Below are positions 22,057 through 31,276 of a DNA stretch of 64,000 nucleotides, one piece after another. Position 1 is the stretch's first letter; each line of letters opens with the position of its first letter. The translations under genes were made by a program, and so were the position numbers. The stretch is taken from positions 1,922,001 through 1,986,000 of the forward strand of contig OZ241856.1 in NCBI GenBank assembly GCA_965202845.1, read 5' to 3'. The notes beneath the pieces were generated by a model that saw only the letters and a program-made list of their open reading frames with translations, searched no databases and was not told the DNA's origin. The stretch is from CBDATA01 sp965202845. GTDB lineage: Bacteria > Acidobacteriota > Vicinamibacteria > Marinacidobacterales > Marinacidobacteraceae.

Positions 22057-23220
22057 TCAGGAAGCAGCCCGTCCGAGAAGCCGCCGGGCGATGATGAGGC
22101 GCTGGATTTCGGAGGTGCCCTCGCCGATGGGCATGAGCCGGGCGTCCCGCAGGTACCGCTCCACCGGATAGTCGCGGATGTACCCGTATCCGCCCAGCGT
22201 CTGCACCGCGCGGTTGGTCACCCGCACCGCGGTCTCGCTCGCATGGAGCTTGGCGGTCGCCGACTCCAGCGAGGTCGTCCCGCCCTGGTCCTTCAGGGCG
22301 GCCGCGTGCTGGATCAGCCGCCGCGACGCCTCGATCTCCACATAGGAATCGGCGATGGGGAACCGCACCGCCTGGAAGTCGGCGATCGGCTGCCCGAACT
22401 GCTCCCGCTCCTTCGCGTAGGCGCCGGAGGCCGCGAGGGCGGCGCACGCGATCCCCAGCGAAAGGGCGGCGATGCTGATCCGGCCTCCGTCGAGCACCTT
22501 CATGGCGGCGCGGAAGCCGTCGCCTTCGGCGCCCAGCAGGTTTCCGGCGGGCACCCGGCAGTCCTCGAAGACCATCTCCGAGGTGTCGGAGGCGCGGTGC
22601 CCCAGCTTCCGCTCCTTCCGCCCGCTCCGGAACCCCGGCGTCCCGCGCTCCACGAGGAACGCCGAGATCCCGCGGGCGCCCGCTTCCGGGTCGGTGGAGG
22701 CCATGCAGATTGCGATGTCGGCGACCGATCCGTTGGTGGTGAACGTCTTGCTGCCGTTCAGGATCCACTCGCTCCCGTCGCGCACCGCGGTGGTGCGGGT
22801 GCCGGAGGCGTCGCTCCCGGCGCCGGGTTCGGTCAGGCTCCAGGCGCCCAGCGCCTCGCCGGACGCCAGCCGGGTCAGATGGCGAGTCTTCTGCTCCTCG
22901 GTCCCCTGTTCGTAAATGTGGTTCGCGGCCAGCGAAACGTGCGCCGCCACCGTGATCCCGAGCGAGGCGTCGGCGCGTCCGAGCTCCTCGATGAGCACCG
23001 CGTATTCGGGGTAGCCGAACCCGGCGCCTCCCAGGGACTCGGGGAAGATGGGTCCGAGAAAACCCAGCCCGCCCAGCTTGCGAACCGCCTCGATCGGAAA
23101 GCGCTCCTCCTCGTCCCAGCGGGCCGCATGCGGCAGCACCTCGGTCGCCGCGAACTCGCGGACCGTCTCCCGGATCTGGCGCTGGACCGGGGTGTCGCCC
23201 GCAATCCGTTCCAGCAGCAT
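22057..23220 (-). CDS. Acyl-CoA dehydrogenase
   Basis: A 387-residue FAD enzyme that makes the alpha-beta double bond of acyl-CoA. Signatures are visible: LGAWSLTEPGAGSDASGTRT (near residue 130), FGQPIADFQAVRFPIADSYVEIEASR (near residue 275) and the C-terminal QTLGGYGYIRDYPVERYLRDAR, where short/branched-chain family members carry the catalytic Glu further on in IGEGTSEIQRLIIARRLL. It is immediately followed by the MeaB-epimerase gene without a gap, so both may serve branched-chain or propionate-producing catabolism. A -10-like TAGAAT ends 6 bases before the ATG, so the mRNA may be leaderless. Confidence 0.95.
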   Translation of the reverse strand: MLLERIAGDTPVQRQIRETVREFAATEVLPHAARWDEEERFPIEAVRKLGGLGFLGPIFPESLGGAGFGYPEYAVLIEELGRADASLGITVAAHVSLAANHIYEQGTEEQKTRHLTRLASGEALGAWSLTEPGAGSDASGTRTTAVRDGSEWILNGSKTFTTNGSVADIAICMASTDPEAGARGISAFLVERGTPGFRSGRKERKLGHRASDTSEMVFEDCRVPAGNLLGAEGDGFRAAMKVLDGGRISIAALSLGIACAALAASGAYAKEREQFGQPIADFQAVRFPIADSYVEIEASRRLIQHAAALKDQGGTTSLESATAKLHASETAVRVTNRAVQTLGGYGYIRDYPVERYLRDARLMPIGEGTSEIQRLIIARRLLGRAAS

Positions 23221-23226
23221 GGGTGG

Positions 23227-23232
23227 AATTCT
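23227..23232 (-). promoter_or_regulatory. -10 element implying a leaderless acyl-CoA dehydrogenase mRNA
   Basis: Minus-strand TAGAAT (5 of 6 consensus bases) is followed by TCCACC and then the ATG at 23220. The 6-base spacing puts the transcription start on the start codon. Confidence 0.45.
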
Positions 23233-23240
23233 ATTCCGGT

Positions 23241-24449
23241 TCAGGGCCTTGCGATGGCGAAAGGCAGCCGGTTCACCGCCAGCGCGCCGTTGCTGACCAC
23301 CGCCACCACGTCCTGAATGGCGGCGATGTCCTCCAGGGGATTCTCGGCCAGCAGGATGATGTCGGCCTCCTTCCCCACTTCGAGCGAGCCGGTTTCGTCC
23401 TCGATCCGCAGGAGCTCGGCGGTGTGGATGGTGGCGCTTCGGATCGCTTCGATGGGCGTCATCCCCAGCCGCGCGAAGTGGGTCGCCTCGATTCCGATCC
23501 GGCTGACGCTTTCCGGTCCATACGAAGTGTCACTTCCCGCGATCACCCGGACTCCCAGCTCCAGCGCCATCCGGATGACGCGCTCCATCCGGGGGACCAT
23601 GAACCCGGCGCGAAGGGTCAGAACCGGGTGGTCATAATCCCCTCCCGGTTCCTTCAGGTCGATGAGGGTCGTATAGGTGGGCACCAGCGCCACGCCCCGC
23701 TCCGCCATCAGCTCGAGCGTCTCCCGGGTGAGGAAGGTTCCGTGCTCGATGCTCGCCACTCCCGCCCGCACCGCCGCCCGGGCGCCCTCGTCGCCGTGGG
23801 CGTGACAGAGCACCGGGATGCCGAGCCGGGTCGCCTCCTCCACCACGATGCGCAACTGGCGCTCCGACCAGGTCTGCTTGCGCGGGTCGGTATCGGGGAG
23901 TCCGGCCCGTTCGGTGGCGCGGGTCTTCAGGGCGCGCGCGCCGTTTTCGGCGTTCACCCGGACCAGCAGGCGCAGCTCCTCCTCGTCCTGGATATCCTCG
24001 GAAACGCCGTGAAGACTCTCGGATGCGAGCCGCGCCTCGCCGATATGCGGGGTCACGAACACCCCGGCGCCCAGAACATCCGGCCCGGCGAGATGTCCGG
24101 CCCGCACCATCCGCCCGATCGCCACGTCCCGGTAGGACCCGACGCTGGCGCTCCTGAGGGTGGTGACGCCGCTTTCGAGCGCCCGCCGCGCCTGGGCGAG
24201 CGTGTCCAGGTGGGTGTGGGCGTCGAGGAGACCCGGCAGGACATACGCGCCGGCGGCATCGAGCGTCTCCACCCCCGGCGGCGGCGGTTCCGTTCCGATG
24301 GAGAGAATCCGTCCGCCCCCGACCAGCACATGCGCCTCCCGCAATGCGCCCCCGACCACATCCAGCACCTGGCCGCCGACGATCGCCAGCTCCGGCTCCT
24401 GCGCGGCGGTGGACGTCGCGCAAAGAAGAAGAAAAGCGAGTCGCTTCAT
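23241..24449 (-). CDS. Exported amidohydrolase-family metal hydrolase
   Basis: A 402-residue amidohydrolase with a signal peptide (MKRLAFLLLCATSTAAQ) when started at ATG 24449; GGAGG lies 9 bases upstream and supports this choice over the longer frame. Metal-site motifs are PGLLDAHTHLD (His-x-His), PVLCHAHGDEG, ASIEHGTF and IAGSDTSYG, which together give the His, His, His and Asp ligands of the imidazolonepropionase/prolidase-like subgroup. The exported location suggests hydrolysis of dipeptides or N-acyl compounds in the periplasm. It is upstream of the acyl-CoA dehydrogenase and divergent from the symporter pair. The precise substrate is unknown. Confidence 0.9.
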   Translation of the reverse strand: MKRLAFLLLCATSTAAQEPELAIVGGQVLDVVGGALREAHVLVGGGRILSIGTEPPPPGVETLDAAGAYVLPGLLDAHTHLDTLAQARRALESGVTTLRSASVGSYRDVAIGRMVRAGHLAGPDVLGAGVFVTPHIGEARLASESLHGVSEDIQDEEELRLLVRVNAENGARALKTRATERAGLPDTDPRKQTWSERQLRIVVEEATRLGIPVLCHAHGDEGARAAVRAGVASIEHGTFLTRETLELMAERGVALVPTYTTLIDLKEPGGDYDHPVLTLRAGFMVPRMERVIRMALELGVRVIAGSDTSYGPESVSRIGIEATHFARLGMTPIEAIRSATIHTAELLRIEDETGSLEVGKEADIILLAENPLEDIAAIQDVVAVVSNGALAVNRLPFAIARP

Positions 24450-24511
24450 GCTGGCGGGCCTCCGTGGGGGGGACGATGGTCGCACACTCCGGAGCCCCGG
24501 AGCGAACCCGC

Positions 24512-24733
24512 ATGACCGCGCCTCCCCGGGAACCACTGGACCGCCCCTGGGCGCTCGTTCTGATCACGGGTCTCCTCGCCATGTCCATTCCCTGGTGGCG
24601 GCCGGGGGGCGACGGCCCGCCTTCGATCTGGCTTGGCATGCCGTCCTGGGCGCTGGTCTCGCTCGGTTGCACGTTCGCCGCCAGCTGCCTCGTCGCCTTC
24701 GCCGCCCTCCGGCTCTGGGGGGACGACCGGTGA
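24512..24733 (+). CDS. Small two-helix membrane protein paired with symporter
   Basis: A 73-residue protein with two hydrophobic segments (WALVLITGLLAMSIPWW and LVSLGCTFAASCLVAFAAL). GGAG lies 9 bases before ATG 24512. Its stop overlaps the GTG start of the sodium/solute symporter, an arrangement seen for small DUF3311-like or DUF997-like subunits that accompany such transporters. It is probably an accessory subunit; this role is inferred from size and position. Confidence 0.7.
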   Translation: MTAPPREPLDRPWALVLITGLLAMSIPWWRPGGDGPPSIWLGMPSWALVSLGCTFAASCLVAFAALRLWGDDR

Positions 24734-26172
24734 GCTTTTCCGGAGCGGTCGTCGCCGCGCTCGTCGCCTATCTCGGCGTGCTCGCCGCCCTGGGGTTCCG
24801 GGCGCGCCGGGCAAGGCGGACGGAGACCCTGGGCGACTTCTACCTGGCGGGGCGCAATCTGGGGCCAGTGGCGCTCCTCTTCACCCTCTACGCCACCCAG
24901 TACAGCGGCAACACGCTGGTCGGCTATCCCGGCGAGGCGTACCGCATCGGCTTTCCCTGGATCATGAGCGTCGGCTTCATGCTCGCCATCGTGGTCGTCT
25001 ACCTGGGGATCGCCCCGCGCCTGCGCGCCGCCTCGGAGGCCCACCGCTTCGTCACTCCCGCCGACTGGCTGGACCACCGATTCGGCTCCCCGGCGCTGAC
25101 CCGAACCGCGAACACTCTGATGGCGGCGGCGATCCTGAACTACCTGCTGGCGCAGCTGATGGCGATGGGCCATGTGGCGGCCGGGCTTTCCGGGGGCGCC
25201 ATTCCGTTTGCGGCCGGCGTCCTGGTGCTCGCCGGCGCGATCCTCGGCTACGAGCTGCTCGGCGGCCTGCGGGCGGTGGTCTGGACCGACTGCCTCCAGG
25301 GGATCCTGCTGGCGGTGGGTCTCTTCGGCATCCTGGCGGCGGCGGCGCTCTCGGGCGACACGCTGGGCGAGGCGACCCGCTGGATGCTCGCCCACCAGCC
25401 GGAGAAGGCGCTGCCTCCCGACGCCGCCACCCTGACGACCTGGGCCAGCACCGTGCTGCTGATCGGATTCTCCGGCGCCGTCTATCCGCAGGCGATCCAG
25501 CGGATCTTCGCCGCCCGCAGCACGCGCTCCCTGCGGCAGGCGATCGCCACCCTCGGATTCCTGCCGTTCTTCACGACCCTTCCGGTGTTCCTGGTAGGCA
25601 TCCTGGCCCTCCCCCGCCTTTCCGGGCTCGCCGGAGTCGAAGCCGACCAGGTGCTTCCGGCGCTGCTGCGCGACTGGTCGTCGGGGTCGCCGGTCATGTT
25701 CCTGATGAGCGTTCTGACCGTCGTGGGGGTGGTCGCGGCGATCATGTCCACCGCCGATTCGGTGCTCCTCACCCTGTCCTCGATGCTGGCCAAGGACTTC
25801 GCGGCGCCCGCGCTTCGCTACGCCGGAAGGGAGCTGGACGAGGCGCGGCTCACCCGGCTCGGCAAGCGCATCTCGCTCCTCGTCATGGCGGCGCTGGTCG
25901 CCCTGGCGCTCACCCCGCGCATCAGCCTCTGGGGTCTCCTCGAACTCAAGATGGAGCTCCTGGTGCAGGCGGCGCCCGCCTTCGTGCTCGGCCTGACCTG
26001 GAGGCGCGCTTCGGCGCGCGCCGTCCTGATCGGACTGCTCGCCGGAACCGCCCTCGCCGCCGGACTCACCCTCGCCGGCTACGGGAAGGTGGGTGGCGTG
26101 CACGCCGGACTGCTGGGCGCGCTGCTGAACGCAATCCTCGCGGTGGGCGGGTCGTGGCTCGGCCGCCGCTGA
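24730..26172 (+). CDS. Sodium:solute symporter (SSS family)
   Basis: A 480-residue inner-membrane transporter with about 13 hydrophobic segments. Family traits are the N-terminal GDFYLAGRNLGPVALLFTLYATQYSGNTLVGYPGEAY and the sodium-binding region MSTADSVLLTLSSMLAKDF near residue 340. The start is GTG 24730, overlapping the upstream stop as GTGA, which gives an N-terminus typical of the family. SSS members take up sugars, proline, pantothenate or carboxylates with sodium; nothing in the context fixes the substrate. The divergent amidohydrolase could supply the solute. Confidence 0.93.
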   Translation: MSFSGAVVAALVAYLGVLAALGFRARRARRTETLGDFYLAGRNLGPVALLFTLYATQYSGNTLVGYPGEAYRIGFPWIMSVGFMLAIVVVYLGIAPRLRAASEAHRFVTPADWLDHRFGSPALTRTANTLMAAAILNYLLAQLMAMGHVAAGLSGGAIPFAAGVLVLAGAILGYELLGGLRAVVWTDCLQGILLAVGLFGILAAAALSGDTLGEATRWMLAHQPEKALPPDAATLTTWASTVLLIGFSGAVYPQAIQRIFAARSTRSLRQAIATLGFLPFFTTLPVFLVGILALPRLSGLAGVEADQVLPALLRDWSSGSPVMFLMSVLTVVGVVAAIMSTADSVLLTLSSMLAKDFAAPALRYAGRELDEARLTRLGKRISLLVMAALVALALTPRISLWGLLELKMELLVQAAPAFVLGLTWRRASARAVLIGLLAGTALAAGLTLAGYGKVGGVHAGLLGALLNAILAVGGSWLGRR

Positions 26173-28101
26173 CTACATTCCCGAGACCCGGCCGGCGATC
26201 CGGTAGCACTGGAAAATCACGTGCCAGGCGATCGCGATGATCGCGAGCCAGGCCACCCAGTAGTACTCTCCGGGAATCCCCAGGTTGCCGCCGAAGAACG
26301 GGAAGGCGTGCTCGTTCATCATCGCCCAGAGCAGCGGCAGCGACATGTAGGTGTTGTGCTTCGAGCGCAGGGCGGCGAGCGCCGGATCCGACGCATCGGG
26401 CGCCTTGCCGTCCCGCACCGCGGCGATGATCCGCTTCTGCGCCGGCCAGATGCGGAACCAGACGTTGAAGGCCATCATGGTTCCGAACATGGCGCCGGTG
26501 TGGATCAGGACGGCGCGCGGCTGGAAGCCCCCGACTTCCACGAACAGGAACACGGTGACCGCCAGCATCAGGAAGGACGCCAGGGTCGCCGCCCGGACGT
26601 TCCGCCGCAGCGGGCTGCTCCAGAGGCTGTCGTAGCCGAACACCGCGAGGAAGGTGAGCGCGACCATGGCCAGCGGCCCCACCCCCCACTCCATGTTGAA
26701 GTCCAGGGTGAGTCCGCCGTGGTAGAAGACCAGCAGCATCAGCACGACGCCGGTGATCCAGGTCCAGGCGGCGCCCCAGCGGAACCAGTAGAGGGCCCGG
26801 GGCATGAGCTCGGGCACCACCTTCTGTTTGGTCGGGCCGTCCAATTTGGCGGCCATCGGGGCGTTCACGAAGTTGAAGAAGTACAGGTGCCCGATCCAGA
26901 TGATCCCCACGAAGATGTGGAGCCAGCGGATGACGGCCGACAGACTGTCCATCATGGTGTCGCGATCCTCCTCCGGCGGGGCCGCTTCGGGCGCGGGCCG
27001 GAGGCCGGAGAGTAGCAGGTTCATCGGAACCCGATACCCGGTCAACTCCACGAACCCGCGGCCGGCCGGCGCCCCGTCCCGGAGCACGCGCACCGCGCCC
27101 TCCCAGTACGGAATGTCCGGACCGGGCGCCCCCCGGGGGATGCGGTTCTCCTGATCGTCGAGCCGGGGAACCAAGGTCAGATCGAGTCCCTCCGCCGTCG
27201 GCGCCAGCAGCCTCCAGCCCAGTGGGTACGCCGGCCCGCCGTCCTCCGGCGTGAAGCGCCCCTGGGCCCGAACCTCCACCTCCGGATGCCGCTTCCGCCC
27301 GTCCGGCAGCCGCAGGGTCGCCGAGGAGTGGACGACCGCCCCGTCCGCCCCCCGCATGTTGTAGAGCATCAGGTCGCGGCCGTCGTCCAGGTTCAGCGCG
27401 AACCAGTCCCAGCCGACCTGCTCCGGGGCCAGCCAGTCGGAGCCGAACTCCCGGTCCATCCATGCGGTTCCCCGGACCGGCGCCGGTTCGCCGCCGAACC
27501 CGGCGACGCCGACGACTTCGAGCCGGGGGTGGCTGTAGTAGAGGCTCGCGCCCCCTCCCTCGGACTTCTCCGAATATCCGGCGTCCCCCTGAAGCAGCGG
27601 AGGCCGGGTCGGGCGCGCCCGCAGATCGAATTCCATCCCCTGGTTCCGGTCCGTCGCCCGGATCCGGAACGCTCCGTCCCGGAAGGCGACGCTCCAGCCT
27701 TCAGCGGTTCCCGGCGGCCCCCGCATCCAGGCGATCTCCGGTTCGGGGAAGGCGCCGACCCGGCCGAGTTCCGGCGCCTCCCGGTGCGCCGTCTGGGAGA
27801 AGACGCGGGCGCCGGTGGCGAGGTCGGCGAGCGCCGCATGCCCCATCAGCGCGTGCCGGGCGTCCCAGGGCGAGACCGGGTTCTCGCTGGGCGATCTGGT
27901 CAGACCGCTGCGAAAGAGAGTGAACTGGAACGCCAGCTCGCGGTCCTCCCCTTCGAGGAATCCGACGAAGTACCACCATTCGGTGCGGTAGCCGTCGTGG
28001 GGCCAGTGGTCCCGGGGGAAGTCCCAGGCGTAGTCCCGGGACGCCGGCGTCCATGGGGAGGCCGTCGCCAAGGCCAGAAGGAGGAAAAGGAGGGCGCTCA
28101 C
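26173..28101 (-). CDS. AttH/CrtC-like lipocalin domain fused to PuuD-type membrane domain
   Basis: A 642-residue exported protein with a signal (MSALLFLLLALATASP). Residues 20-365 are an AttH/carotenoid 1,2-hydratase-like domain, with HDGYRTEWWYFVGFLEG near residue 35 and QVGWDWFALNLDDGRDLMLY near residue 225. After a 20-residue acidic/proline linker, residues 383-642 form a membrane domain with about six to seven hydrophobic segments that resembles the N-terminal domain of urate hydroxylase PuuD (RWLHIFVGIIWIGHLYFFN, HTGAMFGTMMAFNVWFRIWP, HNTYMSLPLLWAMMNEH). The PuuD cytochrome c tail is absent. An internal ATG at 26955 with GGAGGAGG 11 bases upstream could give a free membrane protein. It ends the nine-gene operon and overlaps the ABC permease by 4 bases. 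Confidence 0.82.
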   Translation of the reverse strand: MSALLFLLLALATASPWTPASRDYAWDFPRDHWPHDGYRTEWWYFVGFLEGEDRELAFQFTLFRSGLTRSPSENPVSPWDARHALMGHAALADLATGARVFSQTAHREAPELGRVGAFPEPEIAWMRGPPGTAEGWSVAFRDGAFRIRATDRNQGMEFDLRARPTRPPLLQGDAGYSEKSEGGGASLYYSHPRLEVVGVAGFGGEPAPVRGTAWMDREFGSDWLAPEQVGWDWFALNLDDGRDLMLYNMRGADGAVVHSSATLRLPDGRKRHPEVEVRAQGRFTPEDGGPAYPLGWRLLAPTAEGLDLTLVPRLDDQENRIPRGAPGPDIPYWEGAVRVLRDGAPAGRGFVELTGYRVPMNLLLSGLRPAPEAAPPEEDRDTMMDSLSAVIRWLHIFVGIIWIGHLYFFNFVNAPMAAKLDGPTKQKVVPELMPRALYWFRWGAAWTWITGVVLMLLVFYHGGLTLDFNMEWGVGPLAMVALTFLAVFGYDSLWSSPLRRNVRAATLASFLMLAVTVFLFVEVGGFQPRAVLIHTGAMFGTMMAFNVWFRIWPAQKRIIAAVRDGKAPDASDPALAALRSKHNTYMSLPLLWAMMNEHAFPFFGGNLGIPGEYYWVAWLAIIAIAWHVIFQCYRIAGRVSGM

Positions 28102-30590
28102 AGTTCCTGCCGCAGCGCCGCCGCGCCGGTGCGCGCCGCCTGGCGGGCCGGGATCCCGGCCGCCGCCAGCCCCGCAAGGATCACCAGCGCCCCCTGCGCC
28201 GCGAGGAGGCCGACCGGCCAGTGGAGGTCGAGCCTCCAGCCGAACCAGACCGGGTTCACCACGTGGACCAGGAGCAGGGTCAGAAGCGCGCCCGCGCCGC
28301 CCCCGATCCCGAGGCCCACCAGCGCGATGAGAACGCCGCGCCCGAGGAATCCGGATGCCGCCTGCCCCCGGCTGGCGCCGAGCGCGCGTTCCAGCGCAAT
28401 CAGGGGCGCCCGCTCCCGGGACAGCGTGAAGAGCGCCAGGGAGAGCCCCAGCGCCGCGATGAGGAGCGCCACCCCCCGGAGAAGCCCGGTGACCGACATG
28501 GTCTGATCGAAGACGTCGAGGGCACCGGCGCGGAGCGACCGATTGTCCACGATGCTCGCCGCGCCCTGGAACCCGGCCTCCAGGCGAGCCGCGACCTCCC
28601 GTGCGTCCGCCTCCTCCCGAAGGTAGAGCGCGACGCCGTGCACCGGCGGCGCCCCCGCCTCCGGGTACAACCGGTTCAGCTTGGACCTGTCGATGAAGAT
28701 CGCGCCGATGCTGCTGCCGTAGTCGCGGTACGCGCCGGCGACCCGCGCGTACTCCGAATCCCCGGTCGCCGTCGGCAGCAGGAACCGATCGCCCGGCGCC
28801 AGCCCTTCACGCCGCGCCAGCGGCTCCGAAACGAGCACGTCCCCGTTCCGGAAGTCCCGGAGCGCCGCTTCCCGGTCTCCCAGGAGCGCGAAGCGCTCCC
28901 CGGCGTTTGGAAGCGACGCGGAGACTCCCAGGAGGCTGACCGGAAGCCCGCCGAGGCGAATCCGCATCGCCCGGAGCAGATCGCGCGACGCGACGTCGGG
29001 GTCCAGGCGCGTCGCCTCCAGCACTTCGGCGGGCAGCGCGAGGCGCTCCCGGGCCGCCGCTCCCGGCTCGCCGGTGCGGGACACATAGAGGTCGGCGACC
29101 AGCGTCCGAACCAGCCAGCCGTCCAGGGTGGTCCGGAAGCTGCCGACCAGCGCGCTCACCCCGATGAGCATCGCCACCGCCACCGCCAGCGCCGCCGCCG
29201 GGGGCGCCGAACTGGATGCCTCCCGCAGCCCCGCCTCCATCCCGCGCAGAAAGGAATTCCCGGTCCGGGGGACCCGGAGGCGCGCCCCCAACCGGAGGAC
29301 GGATCCCGAAAGCAGCGCGGCGCCGGTCAGCAGCGCGCCAGCGGCGACGAATCCCCCACCCAGCCGGGCGGCCGCGCCTTCCGGGAAGGCGACCGCCCAT
29401 CCGGCGAACCCCACCAGCAAAATTCCCGGCGCATGGAACCGCTTGCGCCACAACGCGGAGGACTCCAGACCGGGGCGCAGCAGCTCGACCGGCGGGCGGC
29501 GGGCTTCGGCGAGCGCTTCCGGCAAGGCGCCGGCGAGCGCGGCGAGGACGCCGACGGAGAGCGCCAGAAGCGCCCCCTCGGGCCGGACCGCGACGCTCTC
29601 CACCCGTTCCAGCAGGTAGAAGTTGGTGAGGGTGCGGCTCACGCCGTCGAGCGCGGCGCGCGCGAGGAGCGCCGCCAGCGGAACGCCGACCGCGGTTCCG
29701 ACCAGCGCGGTCAGCACCGCTTCTCCCAGCAGCACGCCCGCCAGCCGGTTCGCGGACGCTCCGAGCGCCCGGTAGAGGCCCAGCTCCTGGCGCCGCTGGC
29801 GGAGTCCGGCGCGGACGCTCGCATGAATCAGGAACGCGGCGACCAGCAGGCTGACCACTCCCAGCGCGCGGAGGTTCAGCCGGAAGGCGGCGAAGAGGTC
29901 GGCGCCCTCGGTCCGCAGCGCTCCGCTGGTCGCCGCCGCCACTCCGGGAACCGCCGCTTCGATCCGTCGCGCCGCCTCCTCCCGGTCGGAGCCGGGCGTC
30001 AGTTCGATCTCGAGGCGGTCGAACCCGGGGCGCCCCCGGATCTCCTGCGCCAGCGCGAGGTCGGCGAAGGCGGTCTGCGAGTCGTCCTGGAACACCAGCG
30101 CCACCGGAAGCTCCCGAGTCCACCCGCCGAGGGAGACGCCCAACGCATCCCCGGGAGCAACGCCGATCCGGGCGGCGACCGGCGCCGGAAGCGCGATCCC
30201 TCCGGGGAGCAGCCCGCCCGAACCGTCAAAGCGGAACGTCCCGGTGAGGACGTCCACCCCCACCAGGGTGACCGACGCGCCGCCGGTCAGGGTGACGCCA
30301 GGGAGGCGGACCAAGGGCGCGACCCGCATGACCCCCGGAACCCCGAGCGCCTGGGGCCAGGCCGCATCGGGGACGCCGGCGGGCGCCGCCCGGACGCCGC
30401 GCACCACCAGATCGGTGTTTCCGGAGACCACCTCCAGACTGGCGTCCAGGGTCTCCATCGCCGCCCGGTTGAGAAGGTTCACGGCGAGCGCCGCCCCGGT
30501 TCCGAGCGCGATGGCGCCCACCGAGAGCAACGCGAGCGCCGGAGCCGCCCGGAAGCGGGCCGGCGCGGCGCGCAGGATGAGCCGGATCAC
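28098..30590 (-). CDS. ABC exporter permease with two FtsX domains (AttF/AttG-like)
   Basis: An 830-residue membrane protein with an N-terminal transmembrane helix (LALLSVGAIALGTGAALAV), a large periplasmic domain, and two FtsX-type membrane regions, near residues 250-360 (LRQRRQELGLYRALGASANRLAGVLLG) and 700-820 (LIALERALGASRGQAASGFLG). The duplicated layout corresponds to two half-permeases in one chain, as in LolCE-related and AttF/AttG systems. GTG 30590 overlaps the ATPase stop. With the ATPase and the AttH-like domain protein it forms an AttEFGH-like set, probably for export or extraction of a lipid-like molecule from the inner membrane. The cargo is not known. Confidence 0.88.
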   Translation of the reverse strand: MIRLILRAAPARFRAAPALALLSVGAIALGTGAALAVNLLNRAAMETLDASLEVVSGNTDLVVRGVRAAPAGVPDAAWPQALGVPGVMRVAPLVRLPGVTLTGGASVTLVGVDVLTGTFRFDGSGGLLPGGIALPAPVAARIGVAPGDALGVSLGGWTRELPVALVFQDDSQTAFADLALAQEIRGRPGFDRLEIELTPGSDREEAARRIEAAVPGVAAATSGALRTEGADLFAAFRLNLRALGVVSLLVAAFLIHASVRAGLRQRRQELGLYRALGASANRLAGVLLGEAVLTALVGTAVGVPLAALLARAALDGVSRTLTNFYLLERVESVAVRPEGALLALSVGVLAALAGALPEALAEARRPPVELLRPGLESSALWRKRFHAPGILLVGFAGWAVAFPEGAAARLGGGFVAAGALLTGAALLSGSVLRLGARLRVPRTGNSFLRGMEAGLREASSSAPPAAALAVAVAMLIGVSALVGSFRTTLDGWLVRTLVADLYVSRTGEPGAAARERLALPAEVLEATRLDPDVASRDLLRAMRIRLGGLPVSLLGVSASLPNAGERFALLGDREAALRDFRNGDVLVSEPLARREGLAPGDRFLLPTATGDSEYARVAGAYRDYGSSIGAIFIDRSKLNRLYPEAGAPPVHGVALYLREEADAREVAARLEAGFQGAASIVDNRSLRAGALDVFDQTMSVTGLLRGVALLIAALGLSLALFTLSRERAPLIALERALGASRGQAASGFLGRGVLIALVGLGIGGGAGALLTLLLVHVVNPVWFGWRLDLHWPVGLLAAQGALVILAGLAAAGIPARQAARTGAAALRQEL

Positions 30591-31276
30591 GCCGGAGCGA
30601 GCCGTCCGCGCACGAGTCGCAGCCGGGTGTCCGCCCGTCCGGCGAGATCGGGGTCGTGGGTGGCGAGCAGCAGCGCCGAGCCGCTCTCGCCCGCCAGCCG
30701 GAAGAGGATTTCGGCGGCGGCGCGCGCCGCCTCCGCGTCCAGGTTCCCGGTCGGCTCGTCCGCCAGCAAAAGCGACGGGCGCAGCAGCAGCGCCCGGGCG
30801 ATCGCGGTTCGCTGCATTTCGCCCCCGGAGAGGATGCGCGCCGGCGCCGAAGCGCGGTCCGCCAGTCCCACCGCCGCGAGCAGCCGGTCGGCCCGCTCCC
30901 CCATGGTTTCGTCGGAACCGTTGATGCGCGCCGGAAGCAGCACGTTCTCGCGCGCCGACAGATAGGGAATCAGGTGGAAGAACTGGAAGACGAACCCCAC
31001 GTTCCGCCCCCGGAAGCGGCTGCGGGCGCGGTCCCCCATCGCCGCCGGATCCTGTCCGCAGAGGCGCACCCGCCCGGCGCTCGGGATCTCGATCCCGGCG
31101 GCCAGGTGCAACAGGGTGCTTTTCCCGCTCCCCGACCGCCCGGCCACCGAGACCGTCTCGCCGGCGGCCAGCCGGAGGCTCACCGATTCGAGGACGGCGA
31201 GTTCGGCGCCGTCGGCCTGCCGATGCCGCTTGGCGACGCCCCGAAGTTCGAGGATCGGCGGCGCGGCGCCGCTCAC
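30587..31276 (-). CDS. ABC transporter ATP-binding protein (LolD/MacB-like)
   Basis: A 229-residue ATPase with Walker A GRSGSGKSTLL near residue 45, Q-loop FVFQFFHLIPYLSARENVLLPA, signature LSGGEMQRTAIARALLLRP and Walker B LLLADEPTGNLD, all typical for ATPases that pair with FtsX-type permeases. GTG 31276 overlaps the xdhC stop and was preferred because it gives a normal length. It is followed by its permease with a 4-base overlap. It is part of the long operon starting at the molybdo-hydroxylase genes. Confidence 0.95.
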   Translation of the reverse strand: MSGAAPPILELRGVAKRHRQADGAELAVLESVSLRLAAGETVSVAGRSGSGKSTLLHLAAGIEIPSAGRVRLCGQDPAAMGDRARSRFRGRNVGFVFQFFHLIPYLSARENVLLPARINGSDETMGERADRLLAAVGLADRASAPARILSGGEMQRTAIARALLLRPSLLLADEPTGNLDAEAARAAAEILFRLAGESGSALLLATHDPDLAGRADTRLRLVRGRLAPA

